A stretch of DNA of 23,667 nucleotides from JBFWUM01 sp050247255 (GTDB lineage Bacteria; Acidobacteriota; Vicinamibacteria; Vicinamibacterales; UBA2999). The notes under the pieces are model-generated. The model searched no databases. It was not told where the DNA came from and saw nothing but the letters and a program-made list of their open reading frames with translations. Positions 1 to 6,472 of the stretch are shown here, one piece after another. The translations under genes were made by a program, and so were the position numbers. The DNA lies in the NCBI GenBank assembly GCA_050247255.1, contig JBFWUM010000056.1:1-23667 (forward strand), read 5' to 3'. Positions within the stretch are counted from its first letter, which is position 1; each line of letters starts with the position of its first letter.

Positions 1-767
1 TGCTCGAACTCCTGGATGTCTCCAAGAGCTATCACGGCGTCCCTGCGGTCCGCTTGCTCAACCTGACCCTGGCCCCCGGCCAGGTGCTCGGTCTGCTCGG
101 CCCCAACGGCTCCGGCAAGAGCACGTCGGTGAAGATGATTGTCGGGCTGCTGCGCCCGTCGCGCGGTCTCGTCCGCTGGCAGGGGGTCGACATCCAGCGC
201 AACCTGCTCGAGTACCAGCGGCTCGTCGGCTACGTGCCGGAGGAGCCGCGGCTCTATCCCTACCTGACGGCCATCGAGTACCTCGAGCTGGTCGGCGGCC
301 TGCGCGGGCTGTCGCACCGCACGCTCACGACGCGCATCGAGCGCTACCTCGAGCTGTTCGGGCTGCAGAGCGACCGCTATGCGCCGCTGTCGTCCTTCTC
401 CAAGGGCATGCGGCAGAAAGTCCTGATCTCCGCCGCGCTGCTGCACGACCCGTCGATCCTCGTACTCGACGAGCCGAACTCCGGGCTGGACGTCGCCTCC
501 TCGTTGATCCTGCGCGCGCTCGTCGACACGCTGGCCGCGCGGGGCAAGGCGATCATCTACAGCTCGCACCTGCTCGACGCGGTCGAGAAGACCTGTCAGG
601 ACGTGGTCATCCTCCACAAGAGCCACGTCGTCGCCTGCAACTCGGTGTCACGGCTGCGCGAGCTGACCGCGCGCGGCACGCTCGAAGAGGCGTTCGCGAC
701 GGTGGCCGTCGATCAGGACGTCGAACGCATCGGGCGCGACCTCGCAGATGTCGTGGCCCATGAATGA
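1..767 (+). CDS. ABC transporter ATP-binding protein (ABC-2 exporter type), start codon cut by window edge
   Basis: This ATPase subunit would power an ABC exporter at the inner face of the cytoplasmic membrane. The reading frame is open from base 3, and the window begins with the last two bases (tg) of what is probably the start codon, so the protein would be about 255 aa and lack only one base here. Counting from that start, Walker A GPNGSGKST is at about residues 34-42, the ABC signature SFSKGMRQ at 132-139, Walker B with D-loop (ILVLDEPNSGLD) from 153, and the switch histidine (SSH) at about 190. The Q-loop position reads VPEEPRLYPYLT, with Glu where most families have Gln; to my knowledge this is common in this exporter subgroup. 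An internal TTG at 54 would remove the first beta strand and is unlikely to be the start. The 3' end overlaps the permease by 20 bp. The substrate is unknown. Confidence 0.93.
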   Translation, partial: LELLDVSKSYHGVPAVRLLNLTLAPGQVLGLLGPNGSGKSTSVKMIVGLLRPSRGLVRWQGVDIQRNLLEYQRLVGYVPEEPRLYPYLTAIEYLELVGGLRGLSHRTLTTRIERYLELFGLQSDRYAPLSSFSKGMRQKVLISAALLHDPSILVLDEPNSGLDVASSLILRALVDTLAARGKAIIYSSHLLDAVEKTCQDVVILHKSHVVACNSVSRLRELTARGTLEEAFATVAVDQDVERIGRDLADVVAHE

Positions 768-2454
768 GCTCGCCCAGTTCCGGATCCTGTCGCGCGACTC
801 GATCCGCAAGCTGCTGAACAGCGCGGTGCTGACGCGCGACGGCGACCCGGTTCAGTTCGCCCTCTGGACGACGGTGATCGTCGCGACGCCGCCGGCGATG
901 TTCGCCTTCGGCCAGCCGTTCAAGTACGCGCGGCTGGCGCTGTTCGCCCCGGAGGTCATCCAGGCCACCGTCCTGCGCGACCGCATGTTCTTCACCGTCT
1001 ACAGCATGCTGGCAATGGCGCTGCTTGCCGCGCTGACCTGGGAGGCGCTGTTCCCGGATCGCACCGACCAGGAAATCATGGGGCCGCTGCCGGTGCGGCC
1101 GCGGACCGTCGCCGCTGCGCGGCTCACGGCATCGGTTGGCATGGCGGTCGCGTTCGCGTTTGCACTCAACGTCCCCACCGCGGTCTTCTTCTCATTCGCC
1201 GCGACGACCCATCCGGTGCTGGGGTTCCTGCCCACGGTGCTCGCGGCGCACGTCTTCTCGACGGTCGCCGCCTGCCTGTTCGTCTTCCTCGTCCTGCTCG
1301 TCGCGCGCGGCACCGTGGCCATTGTGCTGGGCGCCGACGCCGCCGACAGCCTGGCGACGGTGGTGCAACTGGTGGCCGTGATCGCGCTGATCGAGGTGTT
1401 CTTCTACCTGCCCACGGTGCTGCCGATCCTGTCGGCACGGCTGCTGGCCGGGCCGGATGCCACCCTCTGGATGCCGCCCGCCTGGTTCGTCGCGCTCTAC
1501 TCCTGGCTGGTTGGCCCATCGCCGGCGGGCTTCGGCGTGCAGGCGCTGCGCGGCGTCTCGCTGCTCGCCGCCGCGATCCTCATCGTCGTCCCGCTCTACC
1601 TGCTGTCGGCGCCGGTCATGGCGCGGCGGGCGCTGGAGTCGCTGTCGAAGCAGCGGCCCGGCCCGCTGGCCCGCGCGGTTCGCTCCGCCGGACGGCTGGC
1701 GCCGCATCCCGTCACCCGCGCCGTCGCCGAGTTCACCATTACGACGCTCTGGCGCAACCGCCGCCACCTCGTCATCGTCGTCTCGTATGCCGGCGCAGGG
1801 ATCGCCATCGCCGCCATCAGCGTGATTGCCGCCCGGCTCCGCGCCGGCCTGCTATCGGCGGAGCTCACCACGTCGCTGCTGGCGGTGCCGCTGGTCATCA
1901 TGTTCTTCCTGGCGCTGGGACTGCGCGCCGCCTTTCGCGCACCCTGTGAGCTCGAGGCGAACTGGCCGTTCCGCCTCTGGCCGCCGTCCACACGCCAGGC
2001 CGCCGCGGGAACCGAGCTGGCGATGTTCGTGCTGGCCATCGTTCCGGTCACCGCGCTGTTCGCGGTCACCATGCTGGTCGCGGGCCGCGGCGGGTGGGAC
2101 GCGGCGCGGCTGCTGATGTTCAACCTTGCCTCCGGCTGGCTGCTGCTCGAAGCGGTGCTGCATGGCTGGGCGCGGGTGCCGTTCGCCTGCGCGCACGTAC
2201 CCGACCAGGAGGGGCTCAAGTCGCGCTGGCTGCTCTATCTGATTCCACTGAACATCTTTGCCTTCCGCGGTGCCGATGCGCAGCTCGCCGGCCTCGGTTC
2301 AGCCCGGGCCGGCGGCATCTACCTCGGCATCATGCTCGCGATCGCCCTCGGCCTTCGCGCCCTCAGGGTCGCGCGCGCGCGCCGCGAGCCGATCGACTTC
2401 GAAGGGCCGCCGCACACGCAGTTCGAGGTCCTCAATCTGTCGGAGGCGTTGTAG
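748..2454 (+). CDS. ABC exporter permease-like polytopic membrane protein
   Basis: This is a 568-residue membrane protein and the likely permease partner of the ATPase it overlaps. Hydrophobic segments are visible at roughly 37-53, 83-100, 125-148, 161-185, 202-222, 268-288, 341-362, 373-393, 423-446, 453-470 and 522-540, so ten or more helices are expected. A cytoplasmic loop near 101-120 (FPDRTDQEIMGPLPVRPRT) and the motif ELEANWPFRL near 401-410 resemble large acidobacterial ABC-2-like permeases, as far as I recall the family. Two starts are possible: ATG at 748, or ATG at 760, which gives a shorter 8-bp overlap; neither has a clear Shine-Dalgarno sequence, so translational coupling is likely. 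The stop overlaps the next gene's GTG by one base. The substrate cannot be told from sequence. Confidence 0.85.
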   Translation: MSWPMNELAQFRILSRDSIRKLLNSAVLTRDGDPVQFALWTTVIVATPPAMFAFGQPFKYARLALFAPEVIQATVLRDRMFFTVYSMLAMALLAALTWEALFPDRTDQEIMGPLPVRPRTVAAARLTASVGMAVAFAFALNVPTAVFFSFAATTHPVLGFLPTVLAAHVFSTVAACLFVFLVLLVARGTVAIVLGADAADSLATVVQLVAVIALIEVFFYLPTVLPILSARLLAGPDATLWMPPAWFVALYSWLVGPSPAGFGVQALRGVSLLAAAILIVVPLYLLSAPVMARRALESLSKQRPGPLARAVRSAGRLAPHPVTRAVAEFTITTLWRNRRHLVIVVSYAGAGIAIAAISVIAARLRAGLLSAELTTSLLAVPLVIMFFLALGLRAAFRAPCELEANWPFRLWPPSTRQAAAGTELAMFVLAIVPVTALFAVTMLVAGRGGWDAARLLMFNLASGWLLLEAVLHGWARVPFACAHVPDQEGLKSRWLLYLIPLNIFAFRGADAQLAGLGSARAGGIYLGIMLAIALGLRALRVARARREPIDFEGPPHTQFEVLNLSEAL

Positions 2455-3326
2455 TGAGGCGCCAGGTGATCTGGGGCGGCGTCGGCGTCGTGGCACTGCT
2501 CCTCACCGGCGCGCTGGTCGGCATGGCCGTACGCGTGCTCTCCCTCGAACTCGTCATCGTCGATCGCGAGGGAATGCGGACGGTGCTTGGGTCGCTGCCG
2601 AATGGCGCCTTCGCGCCGCGGCTGTCACCCGACGGCACCCGGGTGGCCTTCACGCGCGGCGGCGCGATCTGGATCGTCGACATTCCCGCATTGGGCGAAC
2701 CGCGCCAGGTGCCGGCACGCCCTGACGCGCAATTCGTCGCCTGGGACAGCAGCGGCGAGCGCCTGTTCTACACGGCATCCACCGGGACGAACCAGGCGAT
2801 CTTCGTGACCGACGCCGACGGCACCGGCGGTCAGGGGGCTCCGGTCCGCGACCCGGGGCGCGCTCCGGACTCGCACTCTGCGGCGCTGAACGCCTTCTCC
2901 TTCATCACCCTGAGCGGCGGCGACTACGACATCTACCTGTTCGACGAGACGACGAGGAAGACGTCGCCCCTTGTCGTCATCACCGGATCCCGGCAGTTGA
3001 GCAGCGCCATCTCCCCCGATGGGCGTTGGCTCGCCTACAAGTCCGATGAAAACGGCCGGTTCGAGATCTGGGTGCAACCGATTGACGGCGGCACGCGCGT
3101 CCAGGTGACCCGCGGGGGAGGCAGCAATCCAGTCTGGTCAGGCGATGGACGCGAGATCTTCTACGACGATGGCGATGGGCTGTTTGTCGTGGATGTCATC
3201 GGCGACGCCGAGCTGACGTTCGGACAGCCGCGTGGCCTGCCGGTACGCGGCATCGAGCAGTCGGGCAGCCTGCGGCGGCAGTGGAACGTCATGCCCGACG
3301 GGCGGTTCCTGGTGATGGTTCGGTAG
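2454..3326 (+). CDS. Membrane-anchored PD40/TolB-like beta-propeller protein
   Basis: The protein has 290 residues. GTG at 2454 is chosen because its first base is the last base of the permease TAG, and it places a membrane anchor (about residues 5-28) at the N-terminus. The remainder is periplasmic-type propeller sequence with PD40/WD40-like blades: LSPDGTRVAFTRGG, ISPDGRWLAYKSDENGRFEIW, NPVWSGDGREIFYDDGDG and a final WNVMPDGRFLVMVR. The same C-terminal pattern closes the sensor propellers of many acidobacterial Ser/Thr kinases, but no kinase domain is present here. One-base coupling to the permease suggests an accessory role in the exporter, such as substrate capture or sensing; that is inference. 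The propeller has fewer obvious blades than a full six-bladed TolB. Confidence 0.8.
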   Translation: MRRQVIWGGVGVVALLLTGALVGMAVRVLSLELVIVDREGMRTVLGSLPNGAFAPRLSPDGTRVAFTRGGAIWIVDIPALGEPRQVPARPDAQFVAWDSSGERLFYTASTGTNQAIFVTDADGTGGQGAPVRDPGRAPDSHSAALNAFSFITLSGGDYDIYLFDETTRKTSPLVVITGSRQLSSAISPDGRWLAYKSDENGRFEIWVQPIDGGTRVQVTRGGGSNPVWSGDGREIFYDDGDGLFVVDVIGDAELTFGQPRGLPVRGIEQSGSLRRQWNVMPDGRFLVMVR

Positions 3327-3332
3327 CGACGA

Positions 3333-3386
3333 AGAAGTTAGAAGTCAGAAGTTAGAAGTTAGAAGTTAGAAGTCAGAAGTTAGAAG
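3333..3386 (+). repeat. Heptameric tandem repeat (unit AGAAGTT/AGAAGTC)
   Basis: Seven full copies plus five bases of a 7-bp unit run without interruption. Copies 2 and 6 end in C, the others in T. The array lies between the propeller stop (3326) and the Shine-Dalgarno of the hydrolase. It is purine-only on the plus strand apart from the T/C positions and has no obvious dyad. Confidence 0.95.
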
Positions 3387-3392
3387 AACACG

Positions 3393-3398
3393 AAGGAG
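3393..3398 (+). promoter_or_regulatory. Shine-Dalgarno AAGGAG deciding the GTG start at 3405
   Basis: AAGGAG lies six bases before GTG 3405. It supports that GTG rather than the internal ATG at 3425, which is in another frame. Confidence 0.7.
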
Positions 3399-3404
3399 AT
3401 CGGA

Positions 3405-4283
3405 GTGCACAAAGCGCAAATCGCATGGATCGCGGTGATGCTGTTGTGCGGTCTGGTGACCGTGGCGCACGCGCAAGACCTGCCCACCCGCAGCGTGGAC
3501 GTCGACGGCCGCCCGATGCGCGTCTGGACCGCAGGCCTCGAGTCGCGACGCGCGGGCCAGCCGGTCATCGTGCTCGAGCCGGGAGCGGGAGCCGGGCTCG
3601 AGAGCTGGACACCGGTCTTCGACCGGCTCGCAACGGTGGCACCCGTGATTGCCTACGACCGGCGCGGCACGGGCGGCTCGGCACCTGGCGTGGAGCAACC
3701 AAACGCCATTCAGGTTGCCCGCTGGCTGCATCGCATGCTCGGGGTCATGCAGGTCGCGCCTCCCTACGTCCTCGTCGGTCACTCGTGGGGCGGCGTCTAC
3801 ATCACCGCGTTCAGCGATCAGTTCCCCAGCGAGGTTGCCGGACTCGTGTACATCGACACCACCGACTTCACGTCGACGCGCGAGGAGAAGGCCGCCCTGC
3901 TTCCGCCAGCCGAGCGGGAGGAAGCCCTGCGGCCGCCCGTCATGCCTCCGCTTCCCGCCGACGCGCCGCCTGGGCTGCGAGCCGAACTGGAGTCAATCGC
4001 GGCGAGCATGATCAGCGACTATGCCGATACGAGGCGATTGAAGCGCGTTGCCGGCGTCCCGATCGCGGTCATCGTGGCGACGCCGCCAGGCCGCATGCAA
4101 GGCACTGGCGGGCTGATGGCGCGGCTGCAGATCCAGAAACAGTCCGAGTGGACCTTTGCGTCGCCACAGGGACTGTTCGTGGCAGCCAGCCACGTGGGCC
4201 ACTACGTCCATCGCGCCGATCCGGCGCTGGTTGTCCGGGTCGTCTCCCATGTCGTGGCGCCGCCACCGCCGCTCGCCCGATGA
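3405..4283 (+). CDS. Secreted alpha/beta hydrolase
   Basis: This 292-residue serine hydrolase fold is predicted to be exported. A signal peptide (hydrophobic 7-20) ends at AHA, with cleavage before Gln24. The fold markers appear in order: the oxyanion-region segment VLEPGAGAGLESW (56-68), the strand and loop AYDRRGTGGS (83-92), the nucleophile elbow GHSWGG (125-130) with Ser127, and the late motif SHVGHYVHRADP (262-273) whose His266 is the probable catalytic histidine. The acid is uncertain; Asp151/Asp154 or a residue after the strand near 220 are candidates. Length and motifs fit general esterase/hydrolase families, and the substrate cannot be named. The start has a good Shine-Dalgarno. The stop overlaps the next gene as ATGA, so the two are co-translated. 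Confidence 0.88.
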   Translation: MHKAQIAWIAVMLLCGLVTVAHAQDLPTRSVDVDGRPMRVWTAGLESRRAGQPVIVLEPGAGAGLESWTPVFDRLATVAPVIAYDRRGTGGSAPGVEQPNAIQVARWLHRMLGVMQVAPPYVLVGHSWGGVYITAFSDQFPSEVAGLVYIDTTDFTSTREEKAALLPPAEREEALRPPVMPPLPADAPPGLRAELESIAASMISDYADTRRLKRVAGVPIAVIVATPPGRMQGTGGLMARLQIQKQSEWTFASPQGLFVAASHVGHYVHRADPALVVRVVSHVVAPPPPLAR

Positions 4284-4660
4284 CGACACTTGGCACGCCA
4301 GACGCCGCGGAGGCGTCGTTCGACATCGGAGGGCTGGCCTTTCGCGTGGTGGCTGGGATCGGGTTCCTCGCGCTCGGCTACCTGAAGCTGGTGCCGAGTG
4401 AGGGGTCAACATGGGTCGTCACGTTCGAGCGCATCGGCCTCGGGCTGTGGCTCATGACGATGACCGGCGCGCTGCAGGCGCTCGCCGGCGCGCTCCTGCT
4501 GATCCCGCGCACGGCTCTGGGGGGCGCGCTCCTTGCCGGCGCCACCATGGCGGGCGCCATCGTCGCGCACCTCACCCTGCTGGACGGTATCGGCGGCGCG
4601 GTAATTCCCGGGACGATCCTGGTATGCCTCGCGGTCGTGGCGATGAAGGCGAGGCGATGA
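4280..4660 (+). CDS. DoxX-like small integral membrane protein
   Basis: This 126-residue protein has four predicted membrane helices at about 19-37, 53-74, 79-101 and 107-122. Size, topology and the first-helix motif FRVVAGIGFLALGYLKL resemble the DoxX/DoxX-like family, whose members are associated with membrane redox or oxidative-stress functions but mostly have no proven activity. ATG 4280 overlaps the stop of the hydrolase gene by four bases (ATGA), which fixes the start and indicates one operon. It converges on the gene at 4669-4980 with an 8-bp gap and no visible terminator between them. The family assignment is moderate; it could be another four-helix family of the same shape. Confidence 0.72.
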   Translation: MTTLGTPDAAEASFDIGGLAFRVVAGIGFLALGYLKLVPSEGSTWVVTFERIGLGLWLMTMTGALQALAGALLLIPRTALGGALLAGATMAGAIVAHLTLLDGIGGAVIPGTILVCLAVVAMKARR

Positions 4661-4668
4661 CGGCCGGC

Positions 4669-4980
4669 TCAAGGACCAAAGGCGCTGACGGCCGCGGCGA
4701 ACGCGCCGAGGACCGCCGCCAGGGTCGTCACCTGCACGCCGGCGAGCCAGACGAACTGGCGCGACATCTTGTCATCGATCCGGTCCATGCGGACCTCGAG
4801 GGCATCGCACCGCGAATCGAGCCGCTGCTCGAGGCGATCGATCCGCACGTCGAGCGCGTTGCACCTCGCGTCGACCCGCCGTTCCAGCGAGATCAACGCA
4901 TCGCGGATGCCGTCAGTCTGCCGGGCGTGTTCTTCCACTCGTCCCTCGAGATACGAAACCCGTTCGTCGAGCGTCGGCAC
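4669..4980 (-). CDS. Small coiled-coil protein with C-terminal membrane anchor and 18-residue internal duplication
   Basis: The protein has 103 residues. GTG at 4980 is chosen because GGAGG lies nine bases upstream and the coiled coil begins right after it (PTLDERVSYLEGRVEEH). Heptad-like sequence covers about 4-72. It includes two adjacent 18-residue repeats at 35-52 and 53-70, each with the core R-x-D-x-R-C-x-A-L-x-V-R-x-D-R and one cysteine. Residues 76-101 form a hydrophobic helix and the chain ends FGP. It is therefore likely a tail-anchored, self-associating protein. Similar small tail-anchored coiled coils are common in bacterial genomes as hypothetical proteins, and I do not know a function. 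The open frame continues upstream to the scaffold gap, but composition and ribosome site favour the short form. Confidence 0.7.
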   Translation of the reverse strand: MPTLDERVSYLEGRVEEHARQTDGIRDALISLERRVDARCNALDVRIDRLEQRLDSRCDALEVRMDRIDDKMSRQFVWLAGVQVTTLAAVLGAFAAAVSAFGP

Positions 4981-4989
4981 GGCGCTGCC

Positions 4990-4994
4990 CCTCC
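4990..4994 (-). promoter_or_regulatory. Shine-Dalgarno GGAGG for the coiled-coil gene
   Basis: GGAGG on the minus strand lies nine bases before GTG 4980. It favours the 103-residue product over a longer one starting in the gap. Confidence 0.6.
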
Positions 4995-5055
4995 AGATTA
5001 CCGTCGTCCCTTCCACGGACGCAAACGGTCTCCAAACCAGGAGCACGACCGATGC

Positions 5056-5155
5056 NNNNNNNNNNNNNNNNNNNNNNNNNNNNNNNNNNNNNNNNNNNNN
5101 NNNNNNNNNNNNNNNNNNNNNNNNNNNNNNNNNNNNNNNNNNNNNNNNNNNNNNN
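5056..5155. other. Assembly gap (100 N)
   Basis: Exactly 100 N, the usual placeholder for a scaffold join of unknown size. It removes the 5' half of the TIGR03435 gene that ends at 5681 and possibly upstream sequence of the coiled-coil gene. Confidence 0.99.
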
Positions 5156-5681
5156 CTTCGGGCTGCTTCGCCTGCAGGCGCTCTTGGAGCAACGCTTCGG
5201 TCTGCGGCTCCGCGAGGCAACACGGGATGTGCCGATCTACGTGCTGACTCCTCTCGAGGGCGGTTCGCGTATGCGCTCGTCGGCGGGAACGTGCGTGGCG
5301 TTCACCGGTGCGCCACCACCGCCTCAATCGCCTGGCGGCGCGCCTGCCGAGGCGTGCGGTGTTCGAGGCGGTATCGGCCGCGCGACCGGACGAGGAGTAG
5401 ATTTCCCCCGGATCGCCCGCTGGCTGTCAGGGCAACCAGACATTGGCCGCATGGTCTATGACCAGAGTGGCAGGACTGAACGCTACGACTTCGACATCGA
5501 GTGGACGCCAGGTGGCCTGCGAGCCGAGGAACCGGGAGCGGATGCTGGCGCAACGCTGCCCTCCATGGGACCGGGTCTCATCGCCGCGGTCGAACGCCAA
5601 CTGGGGCTGAGGCTCGAACCGACACGCGGCCCGGTGGACGTGCTCATCGTCGAACGAGTCGCCCGGCCGACACCGAATTGA
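5156..5681 (+). CDS. TIGR03435 family protein, 5' end lost in gap
   Basis: About 174 C-terminal residues remain. The family is defined in soil Acidobacteria and is of unknown function; members are usually exported and about 250-310 aa long, so roughly the first 100 residues are missing. Recognisable family blocks are LQALLEQRFGLRLREATRDVPIYVL (from 5172), a cysteine-flanked proline/glycine-rich middle, the block MVYDQSGRTERYDFDIEWTP (from 5452), and the closing block in which a predicted strand follows ERQLGLRLEPTRGPVDVLIVE and ends RPTPN. It lies upstream of the BlaI promoter and is separated from it by a pyrimidine-rich repeat, so it probably belongs to a separate transcript. It is one of four TIGR03435 domains in about 4.4 kb. 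Confidence 0.85.
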
Positions 5682-5690
5682 GATGACGCG

Positions 5691-5738
5691 CTTTCCACTT
5701 ACTTTTCCACCTTTCCACTTCTCTACTTTTTTTACTTC
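5691..5738 (+). repeat. Pyrimidine-rich imperfect repeat (TTTCCAC-type)
   Basis: About 48 bases of nearly pure pyrimidine contain three copies of TTTCCAC with spacers rich in T and C, followed by a run of seven T. It separates the TIGR03435 stop from the BlaI operator region. The T run could also weakly assist termination, but no stem precedes it. Confidence 0.7.
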
Positions 5739-5739
5739 T

Positions 5740-5776
5740 ACGAAGATCTTCGTTGACATCTACGAAGTAATTCGTA
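5740..5776 (+). promoter_or_regulatory. Two dyads, probable BlaI-type double operator
   Basis: Dyad 1 is ACGAAGATCTTCGT at 5740-5753, a perfect 14-bp palindrome. Dyad 2 is TACGAA-GTAA-TTCGTA at 5761-5776, with perfect 6-base arms. Both share the half-site ACGAA, and their centres are 22 bp apart, about two helical turns, so two dimers could bind on one DNA face. Dyad 2 sits between the promoter elements of the repressor gene that follows. BlaI/MecI repressors are known to bind tandem dyads in their own promoters. The exact half-site here is inferred from sequence only. Confidence 0.65.
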
Positions 5777-5780
5777 CAGG
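5753..5780 (+). promoter_or_regulatory. Sigma-70-like promoter for the BlaI gene
   Basis: A consensus -35 TTGACA (5753-5758) is followed after 16 bases by a weak -10, TACAGG (5775-5780). Transcription would start within a few bases of the ATG at 5790, giving a very short or absent leader. The second dyad occupies the spacer, so bound repressor would block polymerase. Confidence 0.5.
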
Positions 5781-5789
5781 ATCGGCCTC

Positions 5790-6167
5790 ATGCAGGATCG
5801 GCGGAAACCGACCGACGCTGAGCTTGGCATTCTGCGCGTCCTCTGGGCACGGGGGCCGAGCACCGTGCGCCAGGTGGCTGAGGCACTGAAACGGGACGAG
5901 GCCTACACGACGGTCCTGAAACTGCTGCAAATCATGGCAGACAAGGGCCTGGTCAGCCGCGACGAGTCGGCGCGAACCCACATCTACGCCGCCGCCTATT
6001 CGGAGCAGCAAACGCAGAAGCAGCTCGTCGTCGATCTGCTGAACCGGGCGTTCGACGGCTCGGCGGCGAAGCTGGTGCTGCAGGCTCTTTCCTCGGGTAC
6101 GACGTCCAAGGAGGAGCTGGCGGAGATTCGCAGGTTGATCGACAAGCATCGCGGGAGCCGCTCATGA
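5790..6167 (+). CDS. BlaI/MecI/CopY-family transcriptional repressor
   Basis: This 125-residue winged-helix repressor fits the family length. The N-terminal DNA-binding domain (about 5-72) carries the family pattern PTDAELGILRVLWARGPSTV, then VAEALKRDEAYTTVLKLLQIMADKGLV with the recognition helix around residues 36-50, and the wing near SRDESARTHIY. The C-terminal half (75-120) is the helical dimerisation region. It acts in the cytoplasm and is expected to repress its own operon from the paired dyads just upstream. In characterised systems a BlaR1-type M56 membrane protease relieves this repression. The stop overlaps the ATG of exactly such a gene (ATGA). Target genes other than its own are unknown; the flanking TIGR03435 genes are candidates. 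Confidence 0.93.
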   Translation: MQDRRKPTDAELGILRVLWARGPSTVRQVAEALKRDEAYTTVLKLLQIMADKGLVSRDESARTHIYAAAYSEQQTQKQLVVDLLNRAFDGSAAKLVLQALSSGTTSKEELAEIRRLIDKHRGSRS

Positions 6168-6372
6168 CCACGGCCGTCTCGCTCGTCGGCTGGACCCTGA
6201 TTCACTTCGCCTGGCAGGGCACGGCCATCGCGCTGGCCGCCGCATTGCTGCTCTGGACACTGCGTGGCGCGGCGGCGCCGTGGCGCTACGCGACTTCCTG
6301 CGGCGCGCTGCTGCTGATGCTGGCCGCACCCGTACTGACCGCCCAGTCGCTGCGAGCCACATCCGCCGCGTC
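6164..6372 (+). CDS. M56 (BlaR1-like) membrane metallopeptidase, N-terminal fragment before gap
   Basis: Sixty-nine residues remain before the scaffold gap. They show the two opening membrane helices of M56 proteins: SLVGWTLIHFAWQGTAIALAAALLLW (about 6-31) and YATSCGALLLMLAAPVLTA (about 42-60). The pattern W-T-L-x-H-x-x-W-Q-G is typical. The catalytic HExxH segment, normally about 130-170 residues further on, is not in the available sequence. The ATG overlaps the BlaI stop, so this is the sensor/protease half of the pair. The frame does not match that of the coding sequence after the gap if the gap is taken as 100 bases; a single continuous protein would need a true gap length that leaves remainder 2 on division by 3. 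Confidence 0.8.
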
Positions 6373-6472
6373 NNNNNNNNNNNNNNNNNNNNNNNNNNNN
6401 NNNNNNNNNNNNNNNNNNNNNNNNNNNNNNNNNNNNNNNNNNNNNNNNNNNNNNNNNNNNNNNNNNNNNNNN
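6373..6472. other. Assembly gap (100 N)
   Basis: Exactly 100 N. An M56 domain would need several hundred more bases than this, so the missing sequence is probably longer than drawn. Confidence 0.99.

Noticed and set aside
3333..3386. CRISPR-like array
   Set aside because: Units are 7 bp with no spacers and no cas genes nearby.
5691..5738. Intrinsic terminator after the first TIGR03435 gene, using the T-run at 5727-5733
   Set aside because: No GC-rich stem precedes the T-run.
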